From Candidatus Muproteobacteria bacterium (GTDB lineage Bacteria; Pseudomonadota; Gammaproteobacteria; Acidiferrobacterales; SPGG2), in NCBI GenBank assembly GCA_003251795.1, contig QKEI01000298.1, positions 1-40,617 on the forward strand: DNA of 40,617 bases, in the 5' to 3' direction. The position numbers were made by a program, and so were the translations under genes. Under the pieces are notes generated by a model. It saw only the letters and a program-made list of their open reading frames with translations, was not told where the DNA came from and made no database searches. This document shows, one piece after another, positions 1-9,026 of this stretch (position 1 is the first letter of the stretch; the number at the start of each line of letters is the position of its first letter).

Positions 1-69
1 GTTAAACGAGATATCATCGTTGGCGACGAGGCCGCCGAAATGCTTGCTCAGACCACGCACCTCAAGCAT
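1..69 (-). CDS. livG: Branched-chain amino-acid-type ABC transporter ATP-binding protein (LivG-like), N-terminal fragment
   Basis: Only the first 23 codons are inside the window; the gene runs off the left edge. The visible residues begin MLEVRGLSKHFGG, the usual opening of LivG-type ATPases, where the beta strand and the aromatic residue that stacks on the adenine precede the Walker A loop (not in view). The ATG overlaps the end of livM by 8 bases, so the two are translationally coupled. It would supply ATP hydrolysis on the cytoplasmic face of the importer formed by the next two genes. The assignment rests on the short N-terminus plus operon context. Confidence 0.8.
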   Translation of the reverse strand, partial: MLEVRGLSKHFGGLVANDDISFN

Positions 70-1141
70 TGCCACGTTTGCTACCCTCCCGCAACAGCGC
101 ACGAACGCGTCGATGCTTGAACAGCCCAAGCAATCCACTCGGCCTGAAGATACAGATAAGGACGATCAACGCGCCGTAGAGCATCAGATCGACGGTGCCC
201 CCGGTACCGCCGAGATAGATGCGTGTCGCTTCCGAAAGCGGCACTAGTACTGCGGCGCCAATCACCGGCCCCCATAAGGTCCCTACCCCACCCATAACAG
301 CAATGAGTAACACCAAGATCGATAGCGCCAGCGGGAACACGGTCTCCGGGTCGATGACCAGCACGTACTGAGCGTAGAAGGTGCCGGCCATCGCCATAAA
401 AGCGGCCGACATCATGAAAGCGATGACTTTATAGAGTGAGACGTTGATACCGAGACTACTGGCGGCCTCAGGTTCTTCGCGGATGGCGCGGAAGTAGAAG
501 CCCGCCTTCGAACGCTCGAGATAGGCCACGGCCAGACAGACTAGCACTAGGAATGCGAGTGCGATGTAGTAATAAGGTATCTTCGATTCATTGAACTGGA
601 AATTAACATAGGGATGCTCACGCACGATCGGCAACCAGATGCCGGACGCGGCACCGACGAATTCCCAGCGCTGGAATACGATCTGCACGCTTTCACCGAT
701 AACCAGCGTGGCAATGGCGAAGTAGTGCCCGCGCAGGCGCAAGGTCGGGATACCTATTACTACCGCCATCACCGCGGCGATGGTGATGCCTACCAACATG
801 CCGAGCCAGGGCGAAACATGGTAAGTCGCAAACAGGTACCCCGAACTGTAGGCGCCGATGCCGAAGAATACGACGTGGCCGAGCGAGATCTGCCCGCAGT
901 AGCCCGCCAGAATGTTCCACGACTGCGCCATCAAGGCATAGAGAAAAATCAGGATCATTACGTGATGGGCAAACGGCGTATTAAGCGCAAACGGGTAAGT
1001 CAGCAACGCCAGCAAGCCGAGCAGGCCCGCTAGCTTCGTGCGCAGACTCAGCCGTGCACGCAGCGGCTCTGCCAACGCCGCTTGTAACGTCTGCGCTCCT
1101 TCGCTGTTCATCGCCGACGGTACCGTGGACGACGACATCAA
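62..1141 (-). CDS. livM: Branched-chain amino-acid-type ABC transporter permease LivM
   Basis: A 359-residue polytopic inner-membrane protein and one of the two permeases of a HAAT-family importer. After a roughly 35-residue cytoplasmic N-terminus it shows serial hydrophobic segments. It carries the family signature around residues 80-100 (SWNILAGYCGQISLGHVVFFGIGAY) and the EAA-like loop near residues 215-235 (FRAIREEPEAASSLGINVSLYK), which contacts the ATPases. It overlaps livH by 4 bases (ATGA) and livG by 8, so the genes form a tightly coupled leftward operon. The substrate cannot be read from the permease: members of this family carry leucine-type amino acids, but also urea, amides and aromatic acids. 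Confidence 0.93.
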   Translation of the reverse strand: MMSSSTVPSAMNSEGAQTLQAALAEPLRARLSLRTKLAGLLGLLALLTYPFALNTPFAHHVMILIFLYALMAQSWNILAGYCGQISLGHVVFFGIGAYSSGYLFATYHVSPWLGMLVGITIAAVMAVVIGIPTLRLRGHYFAIATLVIGESVQIVFQRWEFVGAASGIWLPIVREHPYVNFQFNESKIPYYYIALAFLVLVCLAVAYLERSKAGFYFRAIREEPEAASSLGINVSLYKVIAFMMSAAFMAMAGTFYAQYVLVIDPETVFPLALSILVLLIAVMGGVGTLWGPVIGAAVLVPLSEATRIYLGGTGGTVDLMLYGALIVLICIFRPSGLLGLFKHRRVRALLREGSKRGNA

Positions 1142-2004
1142 AATCTCCCGAATAACCCCTGTGGGCGCATGAACACGACCGCCAAGTACAGCGTGAAAAT
1201 AAACAGCACCTTGAAAGAGGGGTCGATCAACAATCCGCCCAGCGATTCGAGCAAACCAATCAATACACCGGCAAGCAGCGCCCCGAAAATGCTGCCGAAT
1301 CCCCCCAACGCCACGGCGACATAGGCAAGCAGGGCGAACTGCAAGCCCACCTCGGGAAAGACGAAGTAAAACGTGCTCAGCAGCACACCAGCCACGCCTA
1401 CGCAGGCGGCCCCGATCATCCAGCCAAGCGCATACATGCGATCTGTCGGAATACCCATGAGTGAGGCGGCCTCTCGATCCTGCGCCGTCGCCTGTAACGC
1501 CAGTCCTGTCTCCGTTCGCGTAATAAACAGGTAAAGCGCCGCAAACCCGACAATGCAGCCTGCACTCGCGACAATCTGTGGCAAGCCCAGGTAGATACCC
1601 ATGATGTCCACACGGCCCTCCACCAACGGATGCTGGATCGTGCGGAAGTCAGGGGTCCACAGGAATTGCGCAAGCGCGCGCAGAAACACCGCGAGCCCGA
1701 AAGTGGCGCAGATCTGCGCAAGCATGGGTGCGCGCAGAATCGGGCGAATGATGCCGTAGTGCGTAGCGAGCCCCATGAGCGCCAACAACATGGTGCACAG
1801 CGGCAATGCGTACAGCGGGTCCAGACCGAAAAGCGCCCACAGCCAGAACGCAGAATACATGCTCATCATCATGAACTCGCCATGAGCGAAGTTGACGATC
1901 TCCATGAGGCCGAAGATCAGGCTGAGTCCGGCGGCGATCAAGGCGTAAACAAACCCCATCAGCAACCCACTGATGATGGCCTGGATGATGATCTCCTTGG
2001 TCAT
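1138..2004 (-). CDS. livH: Branched-chain amino-acid-type ABC transporter permease LivH
   Basis: A 288-residue permease, first gene of the leftward liv operon. The N-terminus is a transmembrane helix followed by the LivH hallmark YALIAAGLSLIFGLMEIVNFAHG (about residues 20-42). The coupling loop near residues 180-200 (ATAQDREAASLMGIPTDRMYALGW) matches the EAA-type motif. Length is normal for LivH. It pairs with LivM to form the membrane channel. The substrate-binding protein is encoded separately on the opposite strand 266 bp away, so the transport system is split over two divergent transcripts. Confidence 0.93.
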   Translation of the reverse strand: MTKEIIIQAIISGLLMGFVYALIAAGLSLIFGLMEIVNFAHGEFMMMSMYSAFWLWALFGLDPLYALPLCTMLLALMGLATHYGIIRPILRAPMLAQICATFGLAVFLRALAQFLWTPDFRTIQHPLVEGRVDIMGIYLGLPQIVASAGCIVGFAALYLFITRTETGLALQATAQDREAASLMGIPTDRMYALGWMIGAACVGVAGVLLSTFYFVFPEVGLQFALLAYVAVALGGFGSIFGALLAGVLIGLLESLGGLLIDPSFKVLFIFTLYLAVVFMRPQGLFGRF

Positions 2005-2270
2005 GGTGGCTGGTGCCTGTGGCGTCTTTCTTGGAATTTTCGTCCGCGCCCTTGGCCCGGGACGAAGTTATCGTAACACGGTAACGCGCCGACCAACGGC
2101 TTGACACCCTCTCTGAGCTGCAGGATAGTGGGTCTAGTGCGTTAGCCCGCCTGTATGCGTTACGTGGCGGCTAAGTATCTGAAAACTCTGGGACATAACA
2201 CGCACGTGGCTTTTCAGCTGAGAAACGTCGCTCGACGCTTCCGGCAGAACTACTAAGGAGGACAAACACC
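2005..2270. promoter_or_regulatory. Divergent intergenic region of the liv importer with strong Shine-Dalgarno
   Basis: This 266 bp spacer separates leftward livH from the rightward binding-protein gene, so promoters for both must lie here. The clearest element is a near-perfect ribosome-binding site, AAGGAGGA at 2255-2262, 8 nt before the ATG at 2271. That predicts very strong translation of the periplasmic component, as expected because binding proteins are needed in excess over permeases. I could not pick out convincing -35/-10 pairs or an operator. Confidence 0.55.
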
Positions 2271-3539
2271 ATGAAACGTCGAATCTTGGTATCCCTTTGT
2301 GCCTTGATGGCGACCACGTTGGCACCGCTCAGTCAGGCGTTGGCCAAAGAGGTCGTCATCGGCGTGATCTATCCACTTAGCGGTCCGGTGGCCCAGGTCG
2401 GCATCGATGCCGTGGCGGCGCTCAAGACCGCCATCGAGATCATCAATGAAGACGTTAACGTCAATGTACCGCTTGGGCCTGGCAAGGGCTTACCCAATCT
2501 CGGTGGGGCGACCATTCGCATCGTAGTTGCCGATCACCAGGGCAAACCGGAAATTGGCCAGGGCGAGGCGGAACGCATGATCACCCAGGAAAAGGTAAAT
2601 GCCCTCTACGGCGCCTATTACAGCAGCGTCACAGCTGCCGGCAGTCAGGTCGCGGAGCGTCATCAGATTCCCTGGGTAAACGGCGAGTCCACGTCGCCGA
2701 AACTCACGCAGCGTGGTTTCAAATGGTTTTTCCGTACGACACCGCACGACGGCGAGTTTACGCAGCTGATGTTCGATTTCATGCGCGACTTCCAGGCGAA
2801 AAAGGGCGTCAAATTGGGCTCGGTCGCCATCTTCCATGAAGACACCTTGTGGGGAGCGGATAGCGGCAAAGTGCAGAAGGAGATGGCCGACACTCTCGGC
2901 TACAAGGTGCTCGAGAAGATCAGCTACCGTGCCAAGACCACCTCGCTCACCTCCGAGGTGCAACGTATCAAGGCATCTGCTCCCGACGTGTTCCTACCGT
3001 CTTCGTACACATCGGACGCAATGCTGTTCTTGCGCACAGCTAAGGAACTGGATTACAACCCGAAGCTGCTGGTTGCACAAAACGCCGGCTACACGGATCC
3101 GACTTTTGTCTCGACCATGGGTAAAGACGCAGAGGGTGTAATCACACGTTCGCCCTTCAACAACGATCTGGCGAAGACCATTCCCTTGATCAACGAAATC
3201 AACACGCGTTTTAAGAAATATTCCAACGGCCGTGATCTGTCCGATGTGCCGGTGCGGGCGTTTACCGGTTTCATGGCGCTGGCGGATGCCATCAACCGAG
3301 CAGGCTCGACGGATCCGGAGAAGATCCGCAAGGCGCTGACGGAAACCAACATTCCGGCAGACCAACTGATCGTGCCGTGGAAGGGCATCAAGTTCGGGCC
3401 GGACGGTCAGAACTTGTTGATACGAGGCATCCTCATGCAGGTACAAAACGGCAGCTACTGCACCATCTACCCGTTCGAGTTAGCCTCATGTGATGTCGTC
3501 TATCCTATGCCGACTTGGCAACAGAAAGCGAAGATGTAA
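2271..3539 (+). CDS. ABC transporter periplasmic substrate-binding protein, LivK/HAAT type
   Basis: A 422-residue Periplas_BP_6-type protein. Residues 1-25 form a classical Sec signal peptide (KRR, hydrophobic core, cleavage after QALA). The mature part starts KEVVIGVIYPLSGPVAQVG, the typical first strand and ligand loop of leucine/amide-binding proteins. It continues with AYYSSVTAAGSQVAERHQIPWVNGES, which matches the substrate-binding hinge region. It delivers ligand to the LivHM permeases encoded divergently. The insert around residues 60-80 is somewhat longer than in LivK, and two C-terminal Cys residues (YCTIYPFELASC) may form a disulphide. The ligand is unknown: branched-chain amino acid, amide or aromatic acid are all possible. 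The start is fixed by AAGGAGGA at 8 nt spacing. Confidence 0.9.
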   Translation: MKRRILVSLCALMATTLAPLSQALAKEVVIGVIYPLSGPVAQVGIDAVAALKTAIEIINEDVNVNVPLGPGKGLPNLGGATIRIVVADHQGKPEIGQGEAERMITQEKVNALYGAYYSSVTAAGSQVAERHQIPWVNGESTSPKLTQRGFKWFFRTTPHDGEFTQLMFDFMRDFQAKKGVKLGSVAIFHEDTLWGADSGKVQKEMADTLGYKVLEKISYRAKTTSLTSEVQRIKASAPDVFLPSSYTSDAMLFLRTAKELDYNPKLLVAQNAGYTDPTFVSTMGKDAEGVITRSPFNNDLAKTIPLINEINTRFKKYSNGRDLSDVPVRAFTGFMALADAINRAGSTDPEKIRKALTETNIPADQLIVPWKGIKFGPDGQNLLIRGILMQVQNGSYCTIYPFELASCDVVYPMPTWQQKAKM

Positions 3540-3551
3540 ATTCTCTATGCT

Positions 3552-3586
3552 GGCCCTCCCCGATTATCGGGGAGGGCCTTTTCTTT
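3552..3586 (+). terminator. Strong rho-independent terminator of the binding-protein gene
   Basis: A perfect 12-bp stem (GGCCCTCCCCGA / TCGGGGAGGGCC) with a TTA loop at 3552-3578 is followed by TTTTCTTTT, 12 nt after the stop codon of the binding-protein gene. The T-run exists only on the plus strand, so it terminates the rightward transcript; the convergent esterase transcript has no U-tract here. Confidence 0.93.
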
Positions 3587-3621
3587 TGGACTCGTGTCAT
3601 GCCAGCACCTCACGAACGCTT

Positions 3622-4617
3622 TCAACGACCCGGTTTGGTCGCGGGCTCTGGAGAATTCTGGTCGGCCTTCTTGGAATGTCTTTTGAAAAACTCGAACATG
3701 AGATCGTTGGCGGAGACAAGTTGAGACGGCGGATCTGCCCGCCAGTAGCCCTTCTTTCCGCCCGGCCAGGCATGCCCCTGATTCAATAGGATGTATTGCG
3801 TGACCTCACTCCCGACCCGGCAGCCGCTGTGAGTGAGGCGTCGATATTGCTTCACCTCATTGTTCTCTACCGTCGGCGTTTCATTGCATCGATTATGCCT
3901 TACCCAGAAATCAATCGTCTGCTTTACTGACCACATCTCAACCGGGCCATGCCCCGTGAATCTTTTTTGCCAACCCCCTTCAGATGGAACTCTTTCGTCC
4001 AGAGCACCATTGAAAGCGATAATAGACACAGCTCTGTTGGGCGTCGCAGGAATTGTCCAGAGTCTCTGTTCTTTCGCGCGGCCACCCGCAGTCGCCACGA
4101 TGGGTGCAATAGCCGCGATCTGACCCGAGACCTCGGCAGCTAACAGGTGGCAGAGAATTCCGCCATTCGATATGCCGGTTGCATAGACGCGATTCGCATC
4201 TATGCTGTAGTTGGCTTTTAACAGCTGCAATAAATGCCGCACAAAACCGATGTCATCGACGCGGTTTCGCATAGCGTAGCCAAAACCAAAACCGACATTC
4301 CACGTCAGCAGTCGACGGGCAAATCTCCCGCTGCCCGCAGGCGCCACAAGTAGCCAATTCTCCTTTTCTGCTTTTTCGACAATATCTGATGATTTCAGCA
4401 CCTGCTCGGGGTTCCCACCGCCTCCATGAAATACCAGCAGCAAGGGATGACGATGGTTAGGTGAATACCCGGAAGGAACGCTTATAAGATAGTGCCGACC
4501 GATGCCGGCGTATTCGATCGACTTTCTGGCAACATCCGCCCGACCCGTTTCAGCAAAGCCGAGCAGGATGGCGCAAGTAAGAACAATCAGAATAAAGTCG
4601 TGTCTGGTTGTCGCCAT
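3622..4617 (-). CDS. Secreted PHB-depolymerase/feruloyl-esterase-type alpha/beta hydrolase (LpqC family)
   Basis: A 331-residue alpha/beta hydrolase with an N-terminal signal peptide or anchor (hydrophobic residues about 8-24, then ETGRADVARK). The oxyanion-hole motif HGGGGN lies near residue 64. The nucleophile elbow GISNGG (GxSxG) is near residue 150, the acid is probably Asp in FNGALDERVP, and the catalytic His is in GHAWPGG near residue 287. These match the polyhydroxybutyrate depolymerase/LpqC esterase family. It is the last gene of a leftward run, 48 bp after the glutathione S-transferase, and probably hydrolyses an ester in the periplasm or outside the cell. The C-terminal 20 residues are charged and Pro-rich. 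Confidence 0.85.
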   Translation of the reverse strand: MATTRHDFILIVLTCAILLGFAETGRADVARKSIEYAGIGRHYLISVPSGYSPNHRHPLLLVFHGGGGNPEQVLKSSDIVEKAEKENWLLVAPAGSGRFARRLLTWNVGFGFGYAMRNRVDDIGFVRHLLQLLKANYSIDANRVYATGISNGGILCHLLAAEVSGQIAAIAPIVATAGGRAKEQRLWTIPATPNRAVSIIAFNGALDERVPSEGGWQKRFTGHGPVEMWSVKQTIDFWVRHNRCNETPTVENNEVKQYRRLTHSGCRVGSEVTQYILLNQGHAWPGGKKGYWRADPPSQLVSANDLMFEFFKRHSKKADQNSPEPATKPGR

Positions 4618-4665
4618 GCTACACGGACCCTTGCTGTTGCGCGTGTCGAGCCCGTATCACACGAC

Positions 4666-5283
4666 TCAGCGACTGGCGTAGTACGCAACCACCTTGGGAT
4701 GAGTGTTCACGCGCTCGAAATGCGCGATAAGCAGTGGCGCCACGCGATTGGTCAGGTCCGTGGGGATGTAGTCGAAATTGCCCGACCTCAAATCTTTGAT
4801 CCAGGCAAACACCTTCAAATCCGCAACCGTTAGCCGATCGTCAGCAAAGTAGTTCCCGCCGCTCTGCTCAAGGCGCGTCTGCATCTGCTGCAAGGACAAA
4901 CGTAGCGGTCCGTCGGCCAGCACCTGTCGGGCAGCCTTTTTCTCCTCGTCGTTCTTAATTCCGAACGTCCCGGCGAGCAGCCGAGTGCTATCCTCGACGG
5001 CATCCATGATCTCGTCACAAAGCGCCGCTTGCCAGGGGTCGTTCGGGTAAAGTCCGGTAAGCTTGCCGACAAAGCGGTTAATGCTGTTGGACTGCGCCAA
5101 CAATTTGCCGTCGACCTCCAGTACTGGCAACGCCTGGTACGGCATCTGTGGCTTAATGGCTGGCCAATCACTAAATGCCACGCGTTGATCTTCGAACGTG
5201 ACGCCGCCGATGTGTAAGGCAAGGCGTGCAGGCTCGCCACGACCACCGTGAAAATCGAAGTAAACCAACTTTACTTTTGCCAT
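4666..5283 (-). CDS. Glutathione S-transferase family protein
   Basis: A 205-residue two-domain GST. The N-terminal thioredoxin-like domain has LVYFDFHGGRGEPARLAL with Tyr8 in the catalytic-tyrosine position of alpha/mu/pi/sigma enzymes. It also has the cis-Pro loop QALPVLEVDG and the glutathione-binding QS pair (LLAQSNSINRFVG) near residue 64. The all-helical C-terminal domain includes FADDRLTVADLKVF, the N-capping-box Asp region. It lies 40 bp after the aldolase gene and 48 bp before the esterase, so it is likely co-transcribed. Sequence style is closest to sigma-type enzymes. The electrophilic substrate is unknown; context suggests detoxifying a catabolic intermediate. Confidence 0.9.
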   Translation of the reverse strand: MAKVKLVYFDFHGGRGEPARLALHIGGVTFEDQRVAFSDWPAIKPQMPYQALPVLEVDGKLLAQSNSINRFVGKLTGLYPNDPWQAALCDEIMDAVEDSTRLLAGTFGIKNDEEKKAARQVLADGPLRLSLQQMQTRLEQSGGNYFADDRLTVADLKVFAWIKDLRSGNFDYIPTDLTNRVAPLLIAHFERVNTHPKVVAYYASR

Positions 5284-5323
5284 GGCTTTATCTTAACCGC
5301 CCTCGCTGCGGCAGCATAGCCGG

Positions 5324-6250
5324 TCAGTCCACCATCCCAGTGACCGCACGTGCTCCCAGTGCCCTAAGTACGTCCCCGACCTCAACGCGACCCACTTCGG
5401 ATAGCGGTGCCTGCGGCGGCAACGGTGGGCCAACCTCGTAACCCTGAAGCTCCAATGCACCCTTGATACATGCCGCCAGGTTGTACTTGGCGAACACCCG
5501 ATTCATCTGCCAAAGCTCGGCTTGTAACCGCATCGCCTGGTCCCATCGGTGGGCTTGGCAGAGTTCATATAACTGCACGCTTTGCCGCGGCACGACGCAC
5601 GCCGGGCCGGCCATCCAACCGACACCCCCAATCAACATGACGCATGCAGGGATGTGGGCAGAGGCACTAAATACCTTAATGCGATCGCCGACGGCATTGA
5701 TAATACTGAGCAACCTGCCGGTATCAGAAGATGCATCCTTGAGGTAGCGAATGTTTTCCACCTCAGCCAGACGTTCGATTGCCGTAAGCGTGAGGTCGCT
5801 GCGTTGAAACTGTGGGTTCGTATACAGCACGAGTGGCAGCGCCGTCGCCTTCGCCATGGCCGTGAAATAGGCGACCACACCGTCCTCAGCCACCGGAAAA
5901 TAGGCCTCAAGGATTCCAAGGATGCCGCTCACGCCGAGCGCCTCGTACATCTTGGCCTGCTCCACGGCATCCGCAATCGTCGTCGCAGCGACGCCCGCCA
6001 CAACTGGGACCCGATTCTGCGTTGCCTGCACCACTATTTCCACAATACGCCGGCGTTGTTCCCGATTGAGGTAGGCAAATTCCCCGGTCGATCCGAGTGG
6101 CGTCAAGCCGTGCACACCAGCATCGATCAGATTATCGACGAGACGTATTAGCACCGCGTCTTTGACGCGACCGCGTTCGTCGATCGGCGAGACTAGATAG
6201 GGAAAAACGCCGTGAAACGCGTCGTGGGCCATGCGCAACTCTGAGGACAT
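5324..6250 (-). CDS. Dihydrodipicolinate synthase / N-acetylneuraminate lyase family aldolase
   Basis: A 308-residue class I aldolase of the DHDPS/NAL superfamily (TIM barrel). GSTGEFAYL near residue 53 is the carboxylate-binding GxTGE motif. VLYTNP (about 142) holds the conserved Tyr and YLKDASSD (about 170) the Schiff-base Lys. As the cluster has no lysine-biosynthesis genes, it is more likely a catabolic lyase or dehydratase acting on a 2-oxo acid than DapA. The aldehyde dehydrogenase upstream in the same orientation could oxidise the aldehyde product. AAGG about 8 nt before the ATG supports the start. Confidence 0.88.
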   Translation of the reverse strand: MSSELRMAHDAFHGVFPYLVSPIDERGRVKDAVLIRLVDNLIDAGVHGLTPLGSTGEFAYLNREQRRRIVEIVVQATQNRVPVVAGVAATTIADAVEQAKMYEALGVSGILGILEAYFPVAEDGVVAYFTAMAKATALPLVLYTNPQFQRSDLTLTAIERLAEVENIRYLKDASSDTGRLLSIINAVGDRIKVFSASAHIPACVMLIGGVGWMAGPACVVPRQSVQLYELCQAHRWDQAMRLQAELWQMNRVFAKYNLAACIKGALELQGYEVGPPLPPQAPLSEVGRVEVGDVLRALGARAVTGMVD

Positions 6251-6300
6251 ATCTCTAGCCTTTTTAGGTACCAGCGCGCCGTCTCATGACCCGGACAGTC

Positions 6301-6951
6301 TCACGCCGACACGCCAAGAAGCGCCGGCAGCGCTCGCATGTCCGTGAACACGGCCGAGGCGCCAGCAGCGCGCAAGCGCGCCGCCGGCATCCGCGCGGCA
6401 TAGCCGAATACTGTCATGCCCGCGGCGCGCCCGGCGGTCACACCTACGGGCGTATCTTCGACGACCGCCACCTGCTCGGGTGCGACCGCCATCTGCTCGG
6501 CGGCGTACAGAAAAATGTCGGGTGCCGGCTTGCCGTGAGCAACCTGGGTAACGCTGAATAGCCTTCCCTCGAATCGGCGCAGTAGCCCGGTCAGTCCGAG
6601 GGTCGTCCGCATCTTGTCGTGGTCGCCGCTCGATGCGACGCACGCTGGTATCCCGAGAGCATCGAGCACCCCGGCAATACCCTCGACCGGTTGCAGTTCT
6701 TGTGCCAGTGCTTGTGCCGTACGCTCGCGGCACCGCGCCGCGAAGTCGGCCGGGGGCTCATGACCCAACAGTTCACGTACGATACCCAGGCAATGCACCA
6801 TCGAATAGCCAACGAAGTGCTCGAACATGTACTCCATAGTCACGGATATGCCGAGTTCGCGCAGCATGTCCGCGAACACTCGATTGGCTATGGGCTCGCT
6901 ATCGACGAGCACCCCATCACAATCAAAGATTACGAGTTGATAAGCCGCCAT
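6301..6951 (-). CDS. HAD-superfamily hydrolase, beta-phosphoglucomutase/phosphatase-like
   Basis: A HAD subfamily IA protein of about 216 residues. Motif I is FDCDGVLVDSEP, with nucleophile and acid/base Asp two residues apart. Motif II is VASSGD, motif III is the Lys of HGKPAPDIF, and motif IV is VVEDTPVG. A helical cap lies between motif I and II. These residues predict a Mg-dependent phosphatase or phosphomutase on a small metabolite. The open frame extends upstream to a GTG at 6993 with an ATG at 6966. I prefer ATG at 6951 because the domain begins immediately (MAAYQLVIFDCDG), but no start has a good ribosome-binding site. It lies 50 bp before the aldolase gene in the same run. Confidence 0.85.
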   Translation of the reverse strand: MAAYQLVIFDCDGVLVDSEPIANRVFADMLRELGISVTMEYMFEHFVGYSMVHCLGIVRELLGHEPPADFAARCRERTAQALAQELQPVEGIAGVLDALGIPACVASSGDHDKMRTTLGLTGLLRRFEGRLFSVTQVAHGKPAPDIFLYAAEQMAVAPEQVAVVEDTPVGVTAGRAAGMTVFGYAARMPAARLRAAGASAVFTDMRALPALLGVSA

Positions 6952-7026
6952 ACCGTGGGTCCGCATCTCCGCGGGATCGCCTGATGCGCTCACCTAGGAA
7001 TGGTACAACCTTCCATGCGATTGCAT

Positions 7027-7410
7027 TTAGCCGCTGAACCTGCCGGGAAACGACAACTCGAGAACGACACAACCTACATCCGTCTTGAATGGTCCATGTA
7101 CTTCCCCGGGTGGCCTGCTCGCATAATGGCCTGTCTCGAGCCACATATTGAAGGCTTGGTCGTACAAACGACCGCTTACAATGAATATCTCCTCTGGATA
7201 GGCGTGGCTCTTGCCGCCAAATTCGCTGGTATCCGCACCGGCGTGAAATCTCGTGAGGCGAGTGTATTCGCCGGTTTTGTTGTCGATACTCAACGTGAGT
7301 TCATCGGCCATGCCCTCGAGTCCTTTCACCGGCGTCCATCTCTCTTGAGCATCCGATGCCAGGGTATTCCAATAGGTTGAGGTTGACTTAGCCATCGCCC
7401 TTTCGGACAT
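7027..7410 (-). CDS. Cupin-domain protein, ChrR-cupin/DUF4437-like
   Basis: A small protein of 127 residues with a single cupin barrel. The first cupin motif is degenerate (SHAYPEEIFIVSGRLYD, with Glu residues available as metal ligands) and the second is PPGEVHGPFKTD with a conserved His. It resembles the cupin found in ChrR-type anti-sigma factors and in stand-alone dioxygenase-like proteins, but has no zinc-binding anti-sigma domain. It sits in the run between aldehyde dehydrogenase and HAD phosphatase, suggesting an enzymatic or sensing role in the same pathway. An internal ATG at 7395 with AAGGG just upstream is an alternative start. Confidence 0.75.
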   Translation of the reverse strand: MSERAMAKSTSTYWNTLASDAQERWTPVKGLEGMADELTLSIDNKTGEYTRLTRFHAGADTSEFGGKSHAYPEEIFIVSGRLYDQAFNMWLETGHYASRPPGEVHGPFKTDVGCVVLELSFPGRFSG

Positions 7411-7532
7411 GAAACCAGAACTCTATCTCCGATGTGTCCATCTCACTTCGCTTCCAATTTGAACGCAGCGAAAGGTCCGTCAAACGGCGGAAGACCACGA
7501 ACGAGTGCCGGCAAATGTGCCATCGTCTCGCC

Positions 7533-9026
7533 TCAGTATTCCAAATTAACGGTAACACTCTTTCGTTGAGTGAAGCTGTCGAGCATGCCTTCGAGCGAGA
7601 ACTCGCGCCCGATCCCGCTTTGCTTGAAACCGCCGTAGGAGTGACCAGGCGATTGGCCGATCCCCTGGTTGATCTGGATCCAACCGGATTCGATCGCATG
7701 TGCCGTTCGCAGCCCTTTGCCGATATCGTGCGTCCACACGTAGGCGGCAAGACCGTAGTGACTGTCATTTGCCATGCGCACGGCTTCCTCCTCGTCCTCC
7801 CAGGGAATAGCCACCAACACCGGACCAAAGATTTCCTCGCGCGCAATGCGCCATTCGTTGCGCACCTCCGCGAACACGGTTGGTTCGACGAAATAACCCT
7901 GTGCGAGCGGGCCCTCACGCGGAGGCAGGCCGCCCAGCAACAGACGCGCCCCCTGCTGATGTAGGCCATCCTCGATATACGAGCAGACGCGCTCGAATTG
8001 TTTGCGGTTGATAATCGCCCCCATATCGGTCGCTTCGTCGGTCGGATCACCGATCTTGAGGGCGGAAAGCTTGTCGGCAAGTTTGCCGAGCAGCGAATCG
8101 AAGATCGAACGGTGCAGGAAGAGCCGCGACCCAGCCGTGCACGATTGCCCCTGCCGAGTAAAGCGCATACCGCTGATAACGCCATCGACTGTCTTATCGT
8201 TATCGGCATCGGGAAACACGATGATCGGGCTCTTACCGCCGAGCTCGAGCGATACCGGCACGATGCGATCCGCCGCTGCGTGCATGATCAGCTTGCCGAC
8301 TTCGGTCGAACCGGTGAAAGAAAGCTTGCGCACGAGCGGGTGACGGGCGAGCGGCGCGCCGCACTCTTCCCCGTACCCGGTGAGCACGTTCAGGACGCCC
8401 GGGGGCAGATGTGCGGCACAAATCTTCGCCATCATCAGCACCGCCAGCGGCGCATCTTCGGCGGCCTTGAGCACTAGCGTATTTCCCGCCGTGATCGACA
8501 TGGCGATCTTCAACGCACCCAGGATCACTGGTGAGTTCCACGGAATAATTCCACCGACTACGCCGATCGGTTCACGACGCGTGTAGCTGAGCACCTGTTC
8601 GCCGAGCGGCACTGTCTCGCCTTTGAGCTCACTCGCGAGCCCTCCGAAATAACGCAACATGTCGGCCGCGCTCTTTGCTTCCGGACGCGACTGCGTACGC
8701 AGCGCATTGCCGGTCTCAGTGGCGATGAGCAGCGCCAGCGCTTCGCTCTGCGCCTCCACCTCATCGGCGATCTTTAGCAACAGTTTGCCGCGCTCACGCG
8801 GTGCCACGCGTTTCCACTTCTCGAACGCACGCGCCGCCGACTGTACGGCCCGATCGACGTCTTCGTCGCGTCCGCGGGGGACTTCGGCAATAACCTGGCG
8901 GTTGGCGGGATTTTCGACCGGGAGGAATTCCGCTTTGGCGCTTTCCACCCAGGCGCCATCGATCAGCATCAGCGTGCGTGGAGCGCTGGTGGCCTTGGTG
9001 CTTTGCTGCTTCGTTGCGGTTGTCAT
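7533..9026 (-). CDS. NAD(P)-dependent aldehyde dehydrogenase
   Basis: A full-length 497-residue ALDH-superfamily enzyme that oxidises an aldehyde to the acid. Visible motifs are PWNSPVILGALKIAMSITAGNT (Rossmann entry), SFTGSTEVG (cofactor loop), LELGGKSP with the general-base Glu near 270, and GQSCTAGSR with the catalytic Cys near 304. EEIFGPVLVAIPW and the C-terminal GGFKQSGIGREFSLEGM are further family signatures. This is the style of betaine-aldehyde/gamma-aminobutyraldehyde-type dehydrogenases, but substrate specificity cannot be read. GGAG lies 9 nt before the ATG. It is the first gene of the leftward catabolic run, with a 122 bp gap to the cupin gene. Confidence 0.94.
   Translation of the reverse strand: MTTATKQQSTKATSAPRTLMLIDGAWVESAKAEFLPVENPANRQVIAEVPRGRDEDVDRAVQSAARAFEKWKRVAPRERGKLLLKIADEVEAQSEALALLIATETGNALRTQSRPEAKSAADMLRYFGGLASELKGETVPLGEQVLSYTRREPIGVVGGIIPWNSPVILGALKIAMSITAGNTLVLKAAEDAPLAVLMMAKICAAHLPPGVLNVLTGYGEECGAPLARHPLVRKLSFTGSTEVGKLIMHAAADRIVPVSLELGGKSPIIVFPDADNDKTVDGVISGMRFTRQGQSCTAGSRLFLHRSIFDSLLGKLADKLSALKIGDPTDEATDMGAIINRKQFERVCSYIEDGLHQQGARLLLGGLPPREGPLAQGYFVEPTVFAEVRNEWRIAREEIFGPVLVAIPWEDEEEAVRMANDSHYGLAAYVWTHDIGKGLRTAHAIESGWIQINQGIGQSPGHSYGGFKQSGIGREFSLEGMLDSFTQRKSVTVNLEY

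Noticed and set aside
7434-7964. Rightward 176-residue frame opposite the aldehyde dehydrogenase
   Set aside because: Antisense to conserved ALDH motifs and without family features.
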